A stretch of DNA of 38,090 nucleotides from assembly GCF_002160515.1 (NCBI RefSeq), contig NZ_NFKS01000030.1:1-38090 (forward strand). Direction: 5' to 3'. A program made the position numbers and the translations under genes. This DNA comes from Anaeromassilibacillus sp. An172 (GTDB lineage Bacteria; Bacillota; Clostridia; Oscillospirales; Acutalibacteraceae). How positions within the stretch are numbered: the stretch's first letter is position 1; each line of letters starts with the position of its first letter. The notes beneath the pieces are model-generated. The model worked only from the letters and a program-made list of their open reading frames with translations. It had not been told where the DNA came from and searched no databases. Positions 7,626-16,076 of the stretch are shown piece by piece.

Positions 7626-8601
7626 ATTTTTCCTTCACTCTTGGGCATCTTATATCTCCAAAACCAAGTTTTTTGAAATAATTATACGAAACTCCCTTAC
7701 AACCACCATTACACTGCGCAAATATTTCACATTCATTGCACGGAGATGAAGAATCCATCTTGCAATTTATTAATTCTCTTGTTTCTTTTGATTTAAGTAT
7801 TTTTTCTAAACTATCTGTATTCAGATTACCCAAAGGAAAATCTATCAAACAGGTACAGGCATACATATTCAAATCAGGGTAGATGTATATTTTATCAACT
7901 CCGGAACCACAACCAACACATTTTTTGTTACCACTTACTATATCTCGTATAGTTTTTTCCCGCAAATCAAACTGCGTATACATTCTTAAATTTATTTTGG
8001 TGCAATTTTTATTCATTGTATACACCAAATCATTCCACAACGCAGTATCAAGTGCTTTATAATCTGATGCCGAGGCACAACCAACTGGCAACAAATTATT
8101 AACAAACCAATAATCAATATTTTTTAAAATCAAATCTTCATAAAGTGCTTTAAGTGATGTATAATTAAAATCATTAACAACTGTTGCCACTGCAAAACAA
8201 CATTTTGATTTTTGAAGTTTTTCAATATTATTAAAAATTTTATCATAACATTCATTACCGCGAAGTTTATTATGATAGTCACGATAACCATCAATTGAAA
8301 TTTGATATCTAACATTATCAAAATATATAATTTCAGAATAATAGTCAGTTGTACCATTTGAGGTTACTATCACATTATCAAATAATTCAGATGCCATTTT
8401 TAATATATCTGAAAATCTTGGATGAAGAGTTGGTTCGCCGCCTGTTAATATCAAATCTACATTAGGGAACTGTTTCTTGATTTTTGTTAGTGCAAGCTCA
8501 ACAGTCTCAAAAGAAGCATCCTGACTTTTGTTAACGTCTCTTATGCAATTATCACAGTTCAAATTACAACGTTTGGTAATAAGAAAATAAACTTGTTCCA
8601 T
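7618..8601 (-). CDS. Radical SAM/SPASM peptide-modifying enzyme, first in the peptide locus
   Basis: 327 aa. C12-x3-C16-x2-C19 (KRCNLNCDNC) and GGEPT at 54-58. The C-terminus is a full SPASM-like module: KKCVGCGSGVDKIYIYPD, then ACTCLIDFPLGN, CNECEIFAQCNGGCKG and a last Cys in RCPR. That pattern is typical of maturases making carbon-carbon, thioether or similar links in ribosomal peptides. The ATG has GGAGAG just downstream of a terminator that separates it from the peptide gene 8649-8756. No peptidase, transporter or RRE-type (PqqD-like) leader-binding gene lies nearby, and none of the three proteins has an evident extra N-terminal domain. Confidence 0.88.
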   Translation of the reverse strand: MEQVYFLITKRCNLNCDNCIRDVNKSQDASFETVELALTKIKKQFPNVDLILTGGEPTLHPRFSDILKMASELFDNVIVTSNGTTDYYSEIIYFDNVRYQISIDGYRDYHNKLRGNECYDKIFNNIEKLQKSKCCFAVATVVNDFNYTSLKALYEDLILKNIDYWFVNNLLPVGCASASDYKALDTALWNDLVYTMNKNCTKINLRMYTQFDLREKTIRDIVSGNKKCVGCGSGVDKIYIYPDLNMYACTCLIDFPLGNLNTDSLEKILKSKETRELINCKMDSSSPCNECEIFAQCNGGCKGVSYNYFKKLGFGDIRCPRVKEKYE

Positions 8602-8612
8602 AAAAACTCTCC

Positions 8613-8642
8613 AAAAAAGGTGTTGGTTAAAACCAACACCTT
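8613..8642 (-). terminator. Terminator between the peptide gene and the radical SAM genes
   Basis: A perfect 26-base palindrome, AAGGTGTTGGTT AA AACCAACACCTT (8617-8642), is followed on the minus strand by six U. It begins 7 bases after the stop of the peptide gene, and the Shine-Dalgarno sequence of the first enzyme gene follows directly. Partial read-through would give much peptide mRNA and little enzyme mRNA, the usual stoichiometry in ribosomal-peptide loci (inference). Confidence 0.85.
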
Positions 8643-8648
8643 TTACTC

Positions 8649-8756
8649 TTAATACTTATCAGGATCGGCTTCTCTCCAATCTCCCATTCTTACTTCTTTT
8701 TCTTCATATTTTGAAGTATCAATTTTCTCGATTTCCCAAAAATCAAAAGTTGGCAC
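8649..8756 (-). CDS. Candidate precursor peptide for the radical SAM enzymes, 35 aa
   Basis: A short frame with a GTG start (8754-8756) and TAA stop (8649-8651). A strong AAGGGAGGT lies 7 bases before the GTG. An in-frame ATG at 8772-8774 would add six residues, but it has no ribosome site and its own codons form that Shine-Dalgarno, so GTG is preferred. The peptide starts MPTFDFWEI and ends DWREADPDKY. It is acidic (5 Asp, 6 Glu; 4 Lys, 2 Arg), has no Cys, and has aromatics at F4, F6, W7, Y17, W27 and Y35. A consensus promoter precedes it and a terminator follows it. Lack of Cys excludes sactipeptide or ranthipeptide thioether chemistry; Trp/Tyr/Lys/Arg crosslinks, epimerisation or backbone changes remain possible. 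I recognise no known precursor class. Confidence 0.75.
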   Translation of the reverse strand: MPTFDFWEIEKIDTSKYEEKEVRMGDWREADPDKY

Positions 8757-8794
8757 AATTCTACCTCCCTTCATATTAACTTATTAACATTTTG

Positions 8795-8823
8795 ATTATA
8801 AACCTACAACCTTAATTTGTCAA
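8795..8823 (-). promoter_or_regulatory. Consensus sigma-A promoter of the peptide locus
   Basis: On the minus strand TTGACA (8818-8823), a 17-base spacer and TATAAT (8795-8800) match the sigma-A consensus exactly. The start point would fall near 8788, about 30 bases before the peptide start codon. Such a promoter should be strong unless blocked. Confidence 0.9.
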
Positions 8824-8837
8824 TATACTATAGCACA

Positions 8838-8852
8838 TATACAAGTTGTATA
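8838..8852 (-). promoter_or_regulatory. Perfect palindrome upstream of the peptide promoter
   Basis: TATACAA G TTGTATA is a perfect 15-base palindrome whose near edge lies 14 bases beyond the -35 box. The position suits an activator, or a repressor that loops or binds upstream. No regulator gene accompanies the locus, so the protein would be encoded elsewhere. Function is inferred from position only. Confidence 0.45.
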
Positions 8853-8919
8853 ATTAATTTTGTGAAAAATACTTGACACTACCAATAATTCTATACCCTA
8901 TCCCGCCACGGATATGTAA

Positions 8920-9038
8920 TTATACTGCTTGAATTTTCTCTTCGATTGTAAATCTTATTTTGCCCATAAAAACACTCCACGTAGTGTAGTCTCGAAATTT
9001 TTGTTATTTCGAGTGTCTACTGTATGGGGAGCATATCA
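8920..9038 (-). mobile_element. Remnant of the left end of an IS3-type element
   Basis: On the minus strand TGATATGCTCCCC at 9038 and GTAGACACT just inside resemble the left tips of IS3-family elements. A hairpin, CTCGAAAT / ATTTCGAG (8991-9013), follows. Then an ATG at 8965-8967 opens MGKIRFTIEEKIQAV, which looks like the first residues of an OrfA helix-turn-helix protein, before a stop at 8920-8922. The rest of the element is gone. The remnant lies directly upstream of the peptide locus. The stretch from 9039 to 9283 contains no gene I can recognise. Confidence 0.6.
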
Positions 9039-9283
9039 ATTATCGCTGCCTCCTGTTCAAAATATACTTATAATTTCTATTTTACACTGCTGTACGTTGT
9101 TTACACATAATTTGGGATTGAGCCAAAATATTTTCGCAAGTTGGTTTCAAATGATATAGACACTTCACTCTTTACACCTAAGTTTTTTGAAATAAATGAA
9201 ATGTCATATTACAAATAATCTCTTACTATACATGTTAAATTATTTTAACTTAATTTTTTATGATTAAGCTTCCTCAAATATCC

Positions 9284-11092
9284 TTATAGCATCGTTAATT
9301 CGATTTGATTGATATAATTAATCAAGTTTGTGTCATTGGTTACATCATCTCCAGTTACATTAAATATATAAGCGTTTGGAGATACTTTAATGTTAAACTC
9401 ATCTGCAATATCATTCAAATTTTCGGATGAATTTGTTCTTGTTTTTCCACAAATAATACACATACCAGAAATATTGTTATCATTAGATAACGAACTGATT
9501 GAAAATAAATATTTAAATACTAAATATGGCAATTGATACCTTTTTATATTGTCAGGACTACTGTACTTTGCATCAAGTATATAATAATTTGATAAATTAT
9601 CTTTACTTATCTTTATCAAATAATCTGGCGTATAATAATTGCCCTGTTTAACTTTGCGTTCTTCCAACAATTCAAACATGTTCGAATCTTTTATACTTAT
9701 TGTCGTATTTCTAAATATGTTTATGTTATTTGGTCTTTCTCGTCCTTTTGTTTTACCATAAATAATTGGTTGATAGTAAACAGTTACATTGAAAGAATCT
9801 TTAGAAAACTTAAAAGTGTTATTGTAATTTGTATTTCGGTAATATTTATTTTCTGTATACTTAAATGGAGTCCCAGAAATTAAGTTGTATCCACATTTTT
9901 CTAAAGAGCGAATAATTTTAAGTAAACAATAATACTCATATATCTTGCTCATAGATATAAAACTTAGCAATAAATCAGATTTTAATAAATCATATTTTCC
10001 ACTATTAAACCATTTTAGCATTTTCTCAAACATAATATTATATGGCATAATTCGTCTGAATATATTAGTATATTCTGGAGGATTTATAACATTCAAATCT
10101 GAAACATTCAGAATTTTTTTGTACTCCATAAAGAGTTTTTGCATTTTTTCTAACCATTCATTTAATGTTACCGCATAATCATCTAACATTTTGGTATTTC
10201 TTGTAAAGATATAATATACAGAATCAACATAACCATCTCGTCTATAAGGAGATGTATTAATGTTTCTATGTATTTCAACCGTCGCCTTTATTTCTTCTAA
10301 ATCTTTTATAATTGTTTTTAAAAAACCAACTATAACCTTATTTTCATAAATATCGTAAGAGTATGTCACCGATTGTACCAGTGTCTTTTGTGGTTCATAA
10401 TATTGCTTGTTTACAGATATTCCAGAGTTGTAGTTAACTGGTTGTAATTCTTCTGGATGGTTAACAATATAATTAATCGTGCTTTGTTGTATTCTCTGTA
10501 ATTCATTAAAATTCCCTATTTTATTTGTGTGAATAAGCTTTGTTTGAGAAGAGTACTTTAAAATGTTATAACTCTTAATGTAAATATCATAAATTTCACC
10601 GAGCAATGCTAATTTTGTATCAATTGAAATATTTTTATTTGGCATCACTCCAACTCTAAATTTAGAATTTTTATGTTCCTCATAAAGATAATCATCACAA
10701 TTATCATAAATATAATCTATCATATTTATAATATTTTTATTAATACTTTCTTCCTTCATAACAACTCGGGTATTTTTGGTAATATAAATATCACCACTAA
10801 TAACCACTTCTATTTTTATTTCACCAAAACAGTCAAGAAAAATACAGCGCGGTTTGCGACCATATAAAAAGGCTGTCTCTTCAACAATTTCGTTGTTGAT
10901 AAACATCTTATCAATAAAAACAATTTTATTACAATCGTCGGTTACTAACATACTGTAAGCATAGTCGTTATATATGTATTCCCCATTACCATAATCAAAG
11001 TAATCATCGAGAAAATCGGTTGATTCTTTTAAACGTAATGGTAAAGATATATTATTATTTTTTGCTTTTAAATGTAGTGTATAATTGCTCAT
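9284..11092 (-). CDS. McrC-like restriction nuclease subunit (DUF2357 type)
   Basis: 602 aa; ATG with AGGATG upstream, 15 bases after the McrB-like gene. The C-terminal part has a PD-(D/E)xK nuclease core: YTPDYLI (about residues 485-490), then YYILDAKYSS (about 507-515), followed by a helix with RYQLPYLVFKYLF. The N-terminal 200 residues look beta-rich, and the middle is helical (ELQRIQQSTINYIVNHPEEL). This layout fits DUF2357-type partners of McrB-like ATPases. In McrBC systems the AAA+ protein translocates on modified DNA and the McrC subunit cuts. The sequence supports the pair; target modification and nucleotide preference cannot be read from it. Confidence 0.8.
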   Translation of the reverse strand: MSNYTLHLKAKNNNISLPLRLKESTDFLDDYFDYGNGEYIYNDYAYSMLVTDDCNKIVFIDKMFINNEIVEETAFLYGRKPRCIFLDCFGEIKIEVVISGDIYITKNTRVVMKEESINKNIINMIDYIYDNCDDYLYEEHKNSKFRVGVMPNKNISIDTKLALLGEIYDIYIKSYNILKYSSQTKLIHTNKIGNFNELQRIQQSTINYIVNHPEELQPVNYNSGISVNKQYYEPQKTLVQSVTYSYDIYENKVIVGFLKTIIKDLEEIKATVEIHRNINTSPYRRDGYVDSVYYIFTRNTKMLDDYAVTLNEWLEKMQKLFMEYKKILNVSDLNVINPPEYTNIFRRIMPYNIMFEKMLKWFNSGKYDLLKSDLLLSFISMSKIYEYYCLLKIIRSLEKCGYNLISGTPFKYTENKYYRNTNYNNTFKFSKDSFNVTVYYQPIIYGKTKGRERPNNINIFRNTTISIKDSNMFELLEERKVKQGNYYTPDYLIKISKDNLSNYYILDAKYSSPDNIKRYQLPYLVFKYLFSISSLSNDNNISGMCIICGKTRTNSSENLNDIADEFNIKVSPNAYIFNVTGDDVTNDTNLINYINQIELTML

Positions 11093-11107
11093 ACTTTATC
11101 ATCCTAA

Positions 11108-14100
11108 TTATACAAGATATTGACAGTATCCCATATTTTGCCTTTGAAAATCTTCCATATCGATCAACGCTTCTTTTGTCATTTTTAGATGGTTTTCATC
11201 ACAAATTTGGGCAAGTGATTTAAATAAACGTTCATAGTCTTTGTAATATCCATTGATTTTTGGCAATAGTTTTTGAACAATCGCAAAGTCTAAAGCTTTT
11301 TCTTTTTTACTGCATATACCTATTTCGTCTTCCATTATTTCTTGAGCCACACAAACATACTTCTTAATACTTTGCTGTACTCTTGGACTTACAGTTAGGT
11401 GGTGTTCATCAAATAATTTATAAATCTGTTCTGCTAAAGTTTTTAACGACATTTCCTTTGTTTCAGAGAAAACAAACGCATTTTCAATGTCACTCCATAG
11501 AACTACATCTTTAACACAATTATCTATGCTAATATCTGTTTCCATTATGCTTGTTTTAGGCAACTTTACTATCCAAGCTCTATCTATAAGTCTTGGAGAC
11601 AAACGCTCTGTTGTCTGATCGTTATTAATAGTAGCAAGAAAATGTAGAGTCTTCGGTATATAAATATCTTTATCTAACCCGATATTTATAAAAACATCGC
11701 TCTCCGAACTATCAGCAGCACGCATAAAATCAGCCCAATAATATTCAATAGGACTGAGATTTGCCTCATCAAGAAGAATCAAATATGGAAAACGTGATTC
11801 TTCGCGCTCTTCGTTTAATATCATTAATCCGTCATAGATTTTAACATTACTTCTGTCGTATTTTTTTGTTAACGGGTTGAAGTATCCGATTAAATCCCTT
11901 TTTGATGACCAGCCACGTTCTACAGAAACGGGTACATATCTATTTTTATATATATCATTGCTCTCACCAAAATTATTTAGTCCTAGGCTATTTGCAAGTA
12001 TATTACATATAGAAGTTTTACCAGTTCCAGGTTCGCCAGAAAATATTGTCAAAAAATTCTGTGAAAAGCAAATAAACATATTAAGTATTTCATTTTTGGT
12101 ATATTTACGATATTTCTGAACCTCATTAACAAGCTTATCAATTAATTCATTTTTTTCTTTTTTTGAACATATGAATTCACGAAATTCTTTTGCTATAGTT
12201 TTATATTGGTCAGCTTCAGCATCAATACGATAGCTTCCTGCTGCTTCTATCATTGCGTTAGAAATATAAGGGTCAAATGCAGTACGTAGCATTTCAGTTG
12301 TATCGGCTTTTTTAAAGGCATTAGAAATAAACTCTTGAATCTTATTTTCGATATCTTTTAATTCATCTTTCTTTTTGTCTACTTTATTTTCCATTGAAGC
12401 ATACAACTTGAGTTGAAAATCACATTCATCTTTTAATTTATTGAATTCATCAGATAATCTATCAAAATTTTCAACCACAGAAAGCCTTTCTTTAAGTTCT
12501 GAATTTTCAGCTTTAAGTTCGTCTATTTTTCCACCATCAATTAAAACAGTATCTGCCTGTTCATTCTCTTCAAGCTTATGTTTTAATATTTGGTTATCAT
12601 TTTCTAAAACTTTATTTTTATTGTAAAGTTCGTTACTTGTATTCTGTAACTCAGCAATTTCTTTCTGTAAGTTTTTATATTGTATACTATCTTGAATTTT
12701 ATTTGCCAAAAAGTTATCATCAAGACTCTCTATCAACGTATTCAGTGCTTTCTTTTTAATATCATCGTATTCTGAAGTATTTTTCAAAATACTCTGAACT
12801 CTTTCTATTCTTTCATTACGAATTTTGTCAGGAATATCTCTTAAGAATGGCGATGTAGAATATAGTCTATCAAATTCTTCAGGATTTTCAATAAGCTTAT
12901 TTCTATCTATGGATTCTGTCAATTTGGTAAGAAGAATAGCATCTGAAATAGCATCAATGTAATGTGAGTTGCCTTTTATGTATGCAATATCAGTATATAT
13001 AGAGTTTTGGATATAATGACGCTTTTCAAACTGAATAATTTCATAATCATCTTCTCCATAACATTCAAGAAAGTATTTACGAATAGCAATATCTGGTCGT
13101 ACATATTTTTCACCATCAATCGCACGTTCTTGCAATTTGAAAGGACCAACAAGTTGTTTATCTCCATATTCTAACAAAACATCTTCATTTGCCAAATAAT
13201 CCTTTTCTTTAATGAAAATCATACCTGAAAATGATTCATTTGTAATATCTTCTTTTGGAGTAACTATTTTAAACATATTAAAATTTGAAATAGAAATAAC
13301 TCTATCTGATAAATCCTCTTTATTATCACTGAGATTTTGTAAATCAAGCTTCTTTAATATTTTATCATTACCTGTATCTACCAATTCGTCTTTATTAAAT
13401 TTAATAGCATATATGCTTGTATACGGTTTTGTGTCTCGACTATCTTCTGCTTTATCTACATTAAGATGTTGTAAAAATTCTTGTGATGTTTCATACAATT
13501 TATACGCAAGATTAATTGAACCAAATATAGGAAAATCTTTTTCAAGATCGTCGTCAGTAATTTCAGAGACTATTCTGTTATCAGCATCATAGATATACTT
13601 AGGTTTAAAGTTGTAGAATGTCCCTCTTAGCTCAATGTGTCCCAAATAATATGTCATATTATTCTCCTTAAAAGTATTATCAGAATCAAAAGCCATTGTT
13701 GTGGAAACTTGTACACTTTTCCATTCATCTTTTATCGCTTTTTGAAACGGTTCGGATTGAATAAATTTACTAAAATAGAGATTATAAAATTTATCATCGC
13801 AACAGCGATATAACATATATAATATCTTTGAAATATAGTTTGTCGAATTTATTGATGATAAAATCTCATCGTAACTTATTAAGTCGGATACTATATCATC
13901 TTTATATACGTTATACAATTTCTCTATTAATTCATTTCTAAAACATATAGTACTTAAAAGAATCTGAATTTTATTATCCAAAGATTTGATTCTTTCATAT
14001 TTTCGTCGCTCACTTCTATTGCTAAAATTAATACTGATAATACATTCTTGTAAAATATTTTCAGGTATCAGTTTTATAAATTTAAACAATTCATTCAAAT

Positions 14101-14116
14101 GCTGCTCATTTTTCAT
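11108..14116 (-). CDS. McrB-like AAA+ ATPase/GTPase with long coiled coil
   Basis: 1002 aa; ATG with GAGGGGG upstream. The C-terminal third is a MoxR/McrB-type AAA+ module: Walker A GEPGTGKTS near residue 695, Walker B LILLDEANLSPIEYYW near 782, a sensor-like ATINNDQTTERLSPRLIDRAW near 830. It lacks the exact MNTADRS signature of E. coli McrB. A predicted coiled coil spans about 475-595 (heptad-like KEIAELQNTSNELYNKNKVL and ELKAENSELKERL). The first 470 residues are unassigned and may hold the DNA-recognition part. A long coiled coil on a McrB-like motor recalls the CoCoNuT branch of type IV systems, but the usual RNA-binding additions are not evident. Forms an operon with the McrC-like gene. 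Confidence 0.85.
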   Translation of the reverse strand: MKNEQHLNELFKFIKLIPENILQECIISINFSNRSERRKYERIKSLDNKIQILLSTICFRNELIEKLYNVYKDDIVSDLISYDEILSSINSTNYISKILYMLYRCCDDKFYNLYFSKFIQSEPFQKAIKDEWKSVQVSTTMAFDSDNTFKENNMTYYLGHIELRGTFYNFKPKYIYDADNRIVSEITDDDLEKDFPIFGSINLAYKLYETSQEFLQHLNVDKAEDSRDTKPYTSIYAIKFNKDELVDTGNDKILKKLDLQNLSDNKEDLSDRVISISNFNMFKIVTPKEDITNESFSGMIFIKEKDYLANEDVLLEYGDKQLVGPFKLQERAIDGEKYVRPDIAIRKYFLECYGEDDYEIIQFEKRHYIQNSIYTDIAYIKGNSHYIDAISDAILLTKLTESIDRNKLIENPEEFDRLYSTSPFLRDIPDKIRNERIERVQSILKNTSEYDDIKKKALNTLIESLDDNFLANKIQDSIQYKNLQKEIAELQNTSNELYNKNKVLENDNQILKHKLEENEQADTVLIDGGKIDELKAENSELKERLSVVENFDRLSDEFNKLKDECDFQLKLYASMENKVDKKKDELKDIENKIQEFISNAFKKADTTEMLRTAFDPYISNAMIEAAGSYRIDAEADQYKTIAKEFREFICSKKEKNELIDKLVNEVQKYRKYTKNEILNMFICFSQNFLTIFSGEPGTGKTSICNILANSLGLNNFGESNDIYKNRYVPVSVERGWSSKRDLIGYFNPLTKKYDRSNVKIYDGLMILNEEREESRFPYLILLDEANLSPIEYYWADFMRAADSSESDVFINIGLDKDIYIPKTLHFLATINNDQTTERLSPRLIDRAWIVKLPKTSIMETDISIDNCVKDVVLWSDIENAFVFSETKEMSLKTLAEQIYKLFDEHHLTVSPRVQQSIKKYVCVAQEIMEDEIGICSKKEKALDFAIVQKLLPKINGYYKDYERLFKSLAQICDENHLKMTKEALIDMEDFQRQNMGYCQYLV

Positions 14117-14191
14117 GACCAGTCCCCCTCAAATTAATTACATAATAATACTAAAAGATATGTCAATTAGAAATATTTCAATAAATATCCA

Positions 14192-14518
14192 TCATTGCGG
14201 TTTTAATATATAGAGTAGTTTCTGTCCTCTCATATATCTTTTATAATTGCGCAAAAAAGAACTGAGTAGATCCAAAATATTTTTCTGAACATGCTCGCCG
14301 TTTTCAAAATTTTTGAGCTTAAACAGTGCGTCCTGAATGGCGTCGCCTGGCAAGCCTCTGTTTAAACTATACAAAGAATCCAGCAAAACATCTTCATAAA
14401 GGGGACTGTAAAAATCCCTTTCTATATCGGGACCATATGTACGCTCATATCCTAAATCATTTGTAAATAATTCTATAATTGAGTTTTCATAGTCGGCTTC
14501 GGTGTATAATCTGTTCAT
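14192..14518 (-). pseudogene. hsdR: N-terminal fragment of a type I restriction subunit, HsdR
   Basis: 108 aa with ATG and AGGTGA upstream. Residues 1 to about 80 match the start of type I restriction R subunits: MNRLYTEADYENSIIELF, GYERTYGPDIERDFY, DALFKLKNFENGEHVQKN. After QKN the expected nuclease sequence is replaced by 28 unrelated residues and a stop. The whole helicase/nuclease body (about 900 residues) is missing. This is debris of the operon whose hsdM/hsdS remains are at 16077-16486. The McrB-like gene begins 75 bases downstream. Confidence 0.8.
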
Positions 14519-14533
14519 AATCTTTCACCTATT

Positions 14534-15208
14534 TTATCCTATAGAAACAGTTATTGCTCTTTGTTTTATTTTAAGCTCATTTATCTTTTTTAGTATTTTA
14601 CTATTTAGAGTAGATATCTGCTGTTCCATTGGTTTAAACATTTCTATAATTTTAGTTATTGACTCTCTTGAAATATCTTGTTCCATGATTTTATCACGTA
14701 AAATATAATTGTCATTCAGTGTTTCTTCTGCATCAAAAGAAAATTCTTTCTTGCAATACTTATTTGGATCAAAGGGCAATACTTCTTTGAAACAACTTTG
14801 ACTTATTATATGACTAACTTCATTTCCACAACATAATGTGTTGTACACATATTCATAAAAATCTTCATCACTTTTAAATTTGTTTTTCCCTGATAAAAGC
14901 ATATCGTTATACATTGAAATAAAATTAAAACATGCTTTATGCAAATCTTCGAGCCATTTAATCTTACACTCTGTCCTATATAAACTTATTGATTTTATTG
15001 TTGTAATAAGACAGATAATCACACCTGTTAGTAATCCTGCAAATATATTTGCAAAAATTGAAGATAAAAAGCTATTTGTTTCTCTGTATACAAAAGACAA
15101 TCCAAACATTATTAAAGCCAATAATACAACTATAAATAAAATCCATACGTGAGGTAATGCCATATAAATTTTAATTTTTTTACTAACCCTCTTAAGATTT
15201 AACTTCAT
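14534..15208 (-). CDS. Two-transmembrane hypothetical protein inserted in the hsd remnant
   Basis: 224 aa; weak ribosome site (GTGAAG). A Lys/Arg-rich N-terminus is followed by two hydrophobic segments (about 18-40, WILFIVVLLALIMFGLSFVY, and about 48-70, IFANIFAGLLTGVIICLITT), then a soluble domain of about 150 residues ending in a helical KILKKINELKIKQRA region. Such a layout fits a membrane-anchored effector or sensor, but I recognise no catalytic motif. It ends 15 bases before the hsdR fragment and follows the DUF2971 gene by 69 bases on the same strand. A two-gene defence module is possible (inference). Confidence 0.7.
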   Translation of the reverse strand: MKLNLKRVSKKIKIYMALPHVWILFIVVLLALIMFGLSFVYRETNSFLSSIFANIFAGLLTGVIICLITTIKSISLYRTECKIKWLEDLHKACFNFISMYNDMLLSGKNKFKSDEDFYEYVYNTLCCGNEVSHIISQSCFKEVLPFDPNKYCKKEFSFDAEETLNDNYILRDKIMEQDISRESITKIIEMFKPMEQQISTLNSKILKKINELKIKQRAITVSIG

Positions 15209-15277
15209 TTTAATTACTTCACTTTCTAAGACATGATAATGTCTTAAATATGGATGTTAAAAACATCAATCTATCAG

Positions 15278-16039
15278 TTAATTATTGCAAATAATTTCAG
15301 AGTCAATAATTTTATCTTTAAGCCCTGCATTTATTATATAATCTCTGATATAAGCTTTTTCCTCATTCTTTGCATGCGGATTTATAATTATATTATTTAT
15401 AAAATTATTAGGATTAATTGACACTTCTAATCCCATTTTTTTATTATTTTGATACGTAATAGCACGAATTTCTTTTTCGGCTTCATATTCCTTTTTCTTA
15501 TAAACATAGAATATTCTTTCCCTAAATAATCCATTTTCTCCTCTTGAGAAGAAAAACGGTGGTACTATCATATCTTTATTCACTTTTTCGTAATCTATAT
15601 AATTTACTCTATGTACCACAGCATCAAACGAACTTGTACATTCCATTAATTTTTTTACATTGCTTATAATACACACTCCATTATTATCTCTATGTCCATT
15701 TTCATCATTCTGACATCCATATGCAAGCCACATTGGCTCAGATTCTCTTTCAAATTCAAACCAACAACTAATATATGCAGAAAAAACCTTTCTTTTACAT
15801 TCCTTTATAATCTTATAACTTTCTTCGTTTTCTTTATCCCAATTTATAAAAAATCGCGGCGGAATTTCTCCTTCATATGCATCCATAAAACTCTCAGCTT
15901 TTGCCATCCACAAATATTTATCTTCTACTAACTTTTTAAATTTCTCAAAACCCATATATCTGGCAATAATTTGTGAAGGGTTAGGTGTAAAACTATTATT
16001 TATTTCTTTCATCGTTTTCTCATCATAAAGGTAAGCCAT
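15278..16039 (-). CDS. DUF2971 family protein
   Basis: 253 aa; ATG with GGAGG at good spacing. Family hallmarks: an N-terminal IIARYMGFEKFKKLVEDKYLWMAKAESFMDAYEGE, ISCWFEFERESEPMWLAYG in the middle, a GVCI strand, and KKKEYEAEKEIRAI near residue 190. Proteins with DUF2971 occur often in defence islands and beside toxin-like genes; no activity is established to my knowledge. It starts 37 bases after the hsdM/hsdS remnant and probably uses the old hsd promoter at 16522-16549, together with the two-TM gene. Confidence 0.8.
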   Translation of the reverse strand: MAYLYDEKTMKEINNSFTPNPSQIIARYMGFEKFKKLVEDKYLWMAKAESFMDAYEGEIPPRFFINWDKENEESYKIIKECKRKVFSAYISCWFEFERESEPMWLAYGCQNDENGHRDNNGVCIISNVKKLMECTSSFDAVVHRVNYIDYEKVNKDMIVPPFFFSRGENGLFRERIFYVYKKKEYEAEKEIRAITYQNNKKMGLEVSINPNNFINNIIINPHAKNEEKAYIRDYIINAGLKDKIIDSEIICNN

Positions 16040-16076
16040 AATTATTTATCCTCCATTTAAGTTAATCAAAATTTAT

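Noticed and set aside
5780-8601. Viperin-like antiviral radical SAM enzymes
   Set aside because: The proteins have Cys-rich SPASM-like C-termini and a linked short peptide gene, unlike prokaryotic viperins.
8929-9159. 76-aa plus-strand ORF upstream of the peptide locus
   Set aside because: It runs antisense over the IS3 left-end remnant; no ribosome site or protein features.
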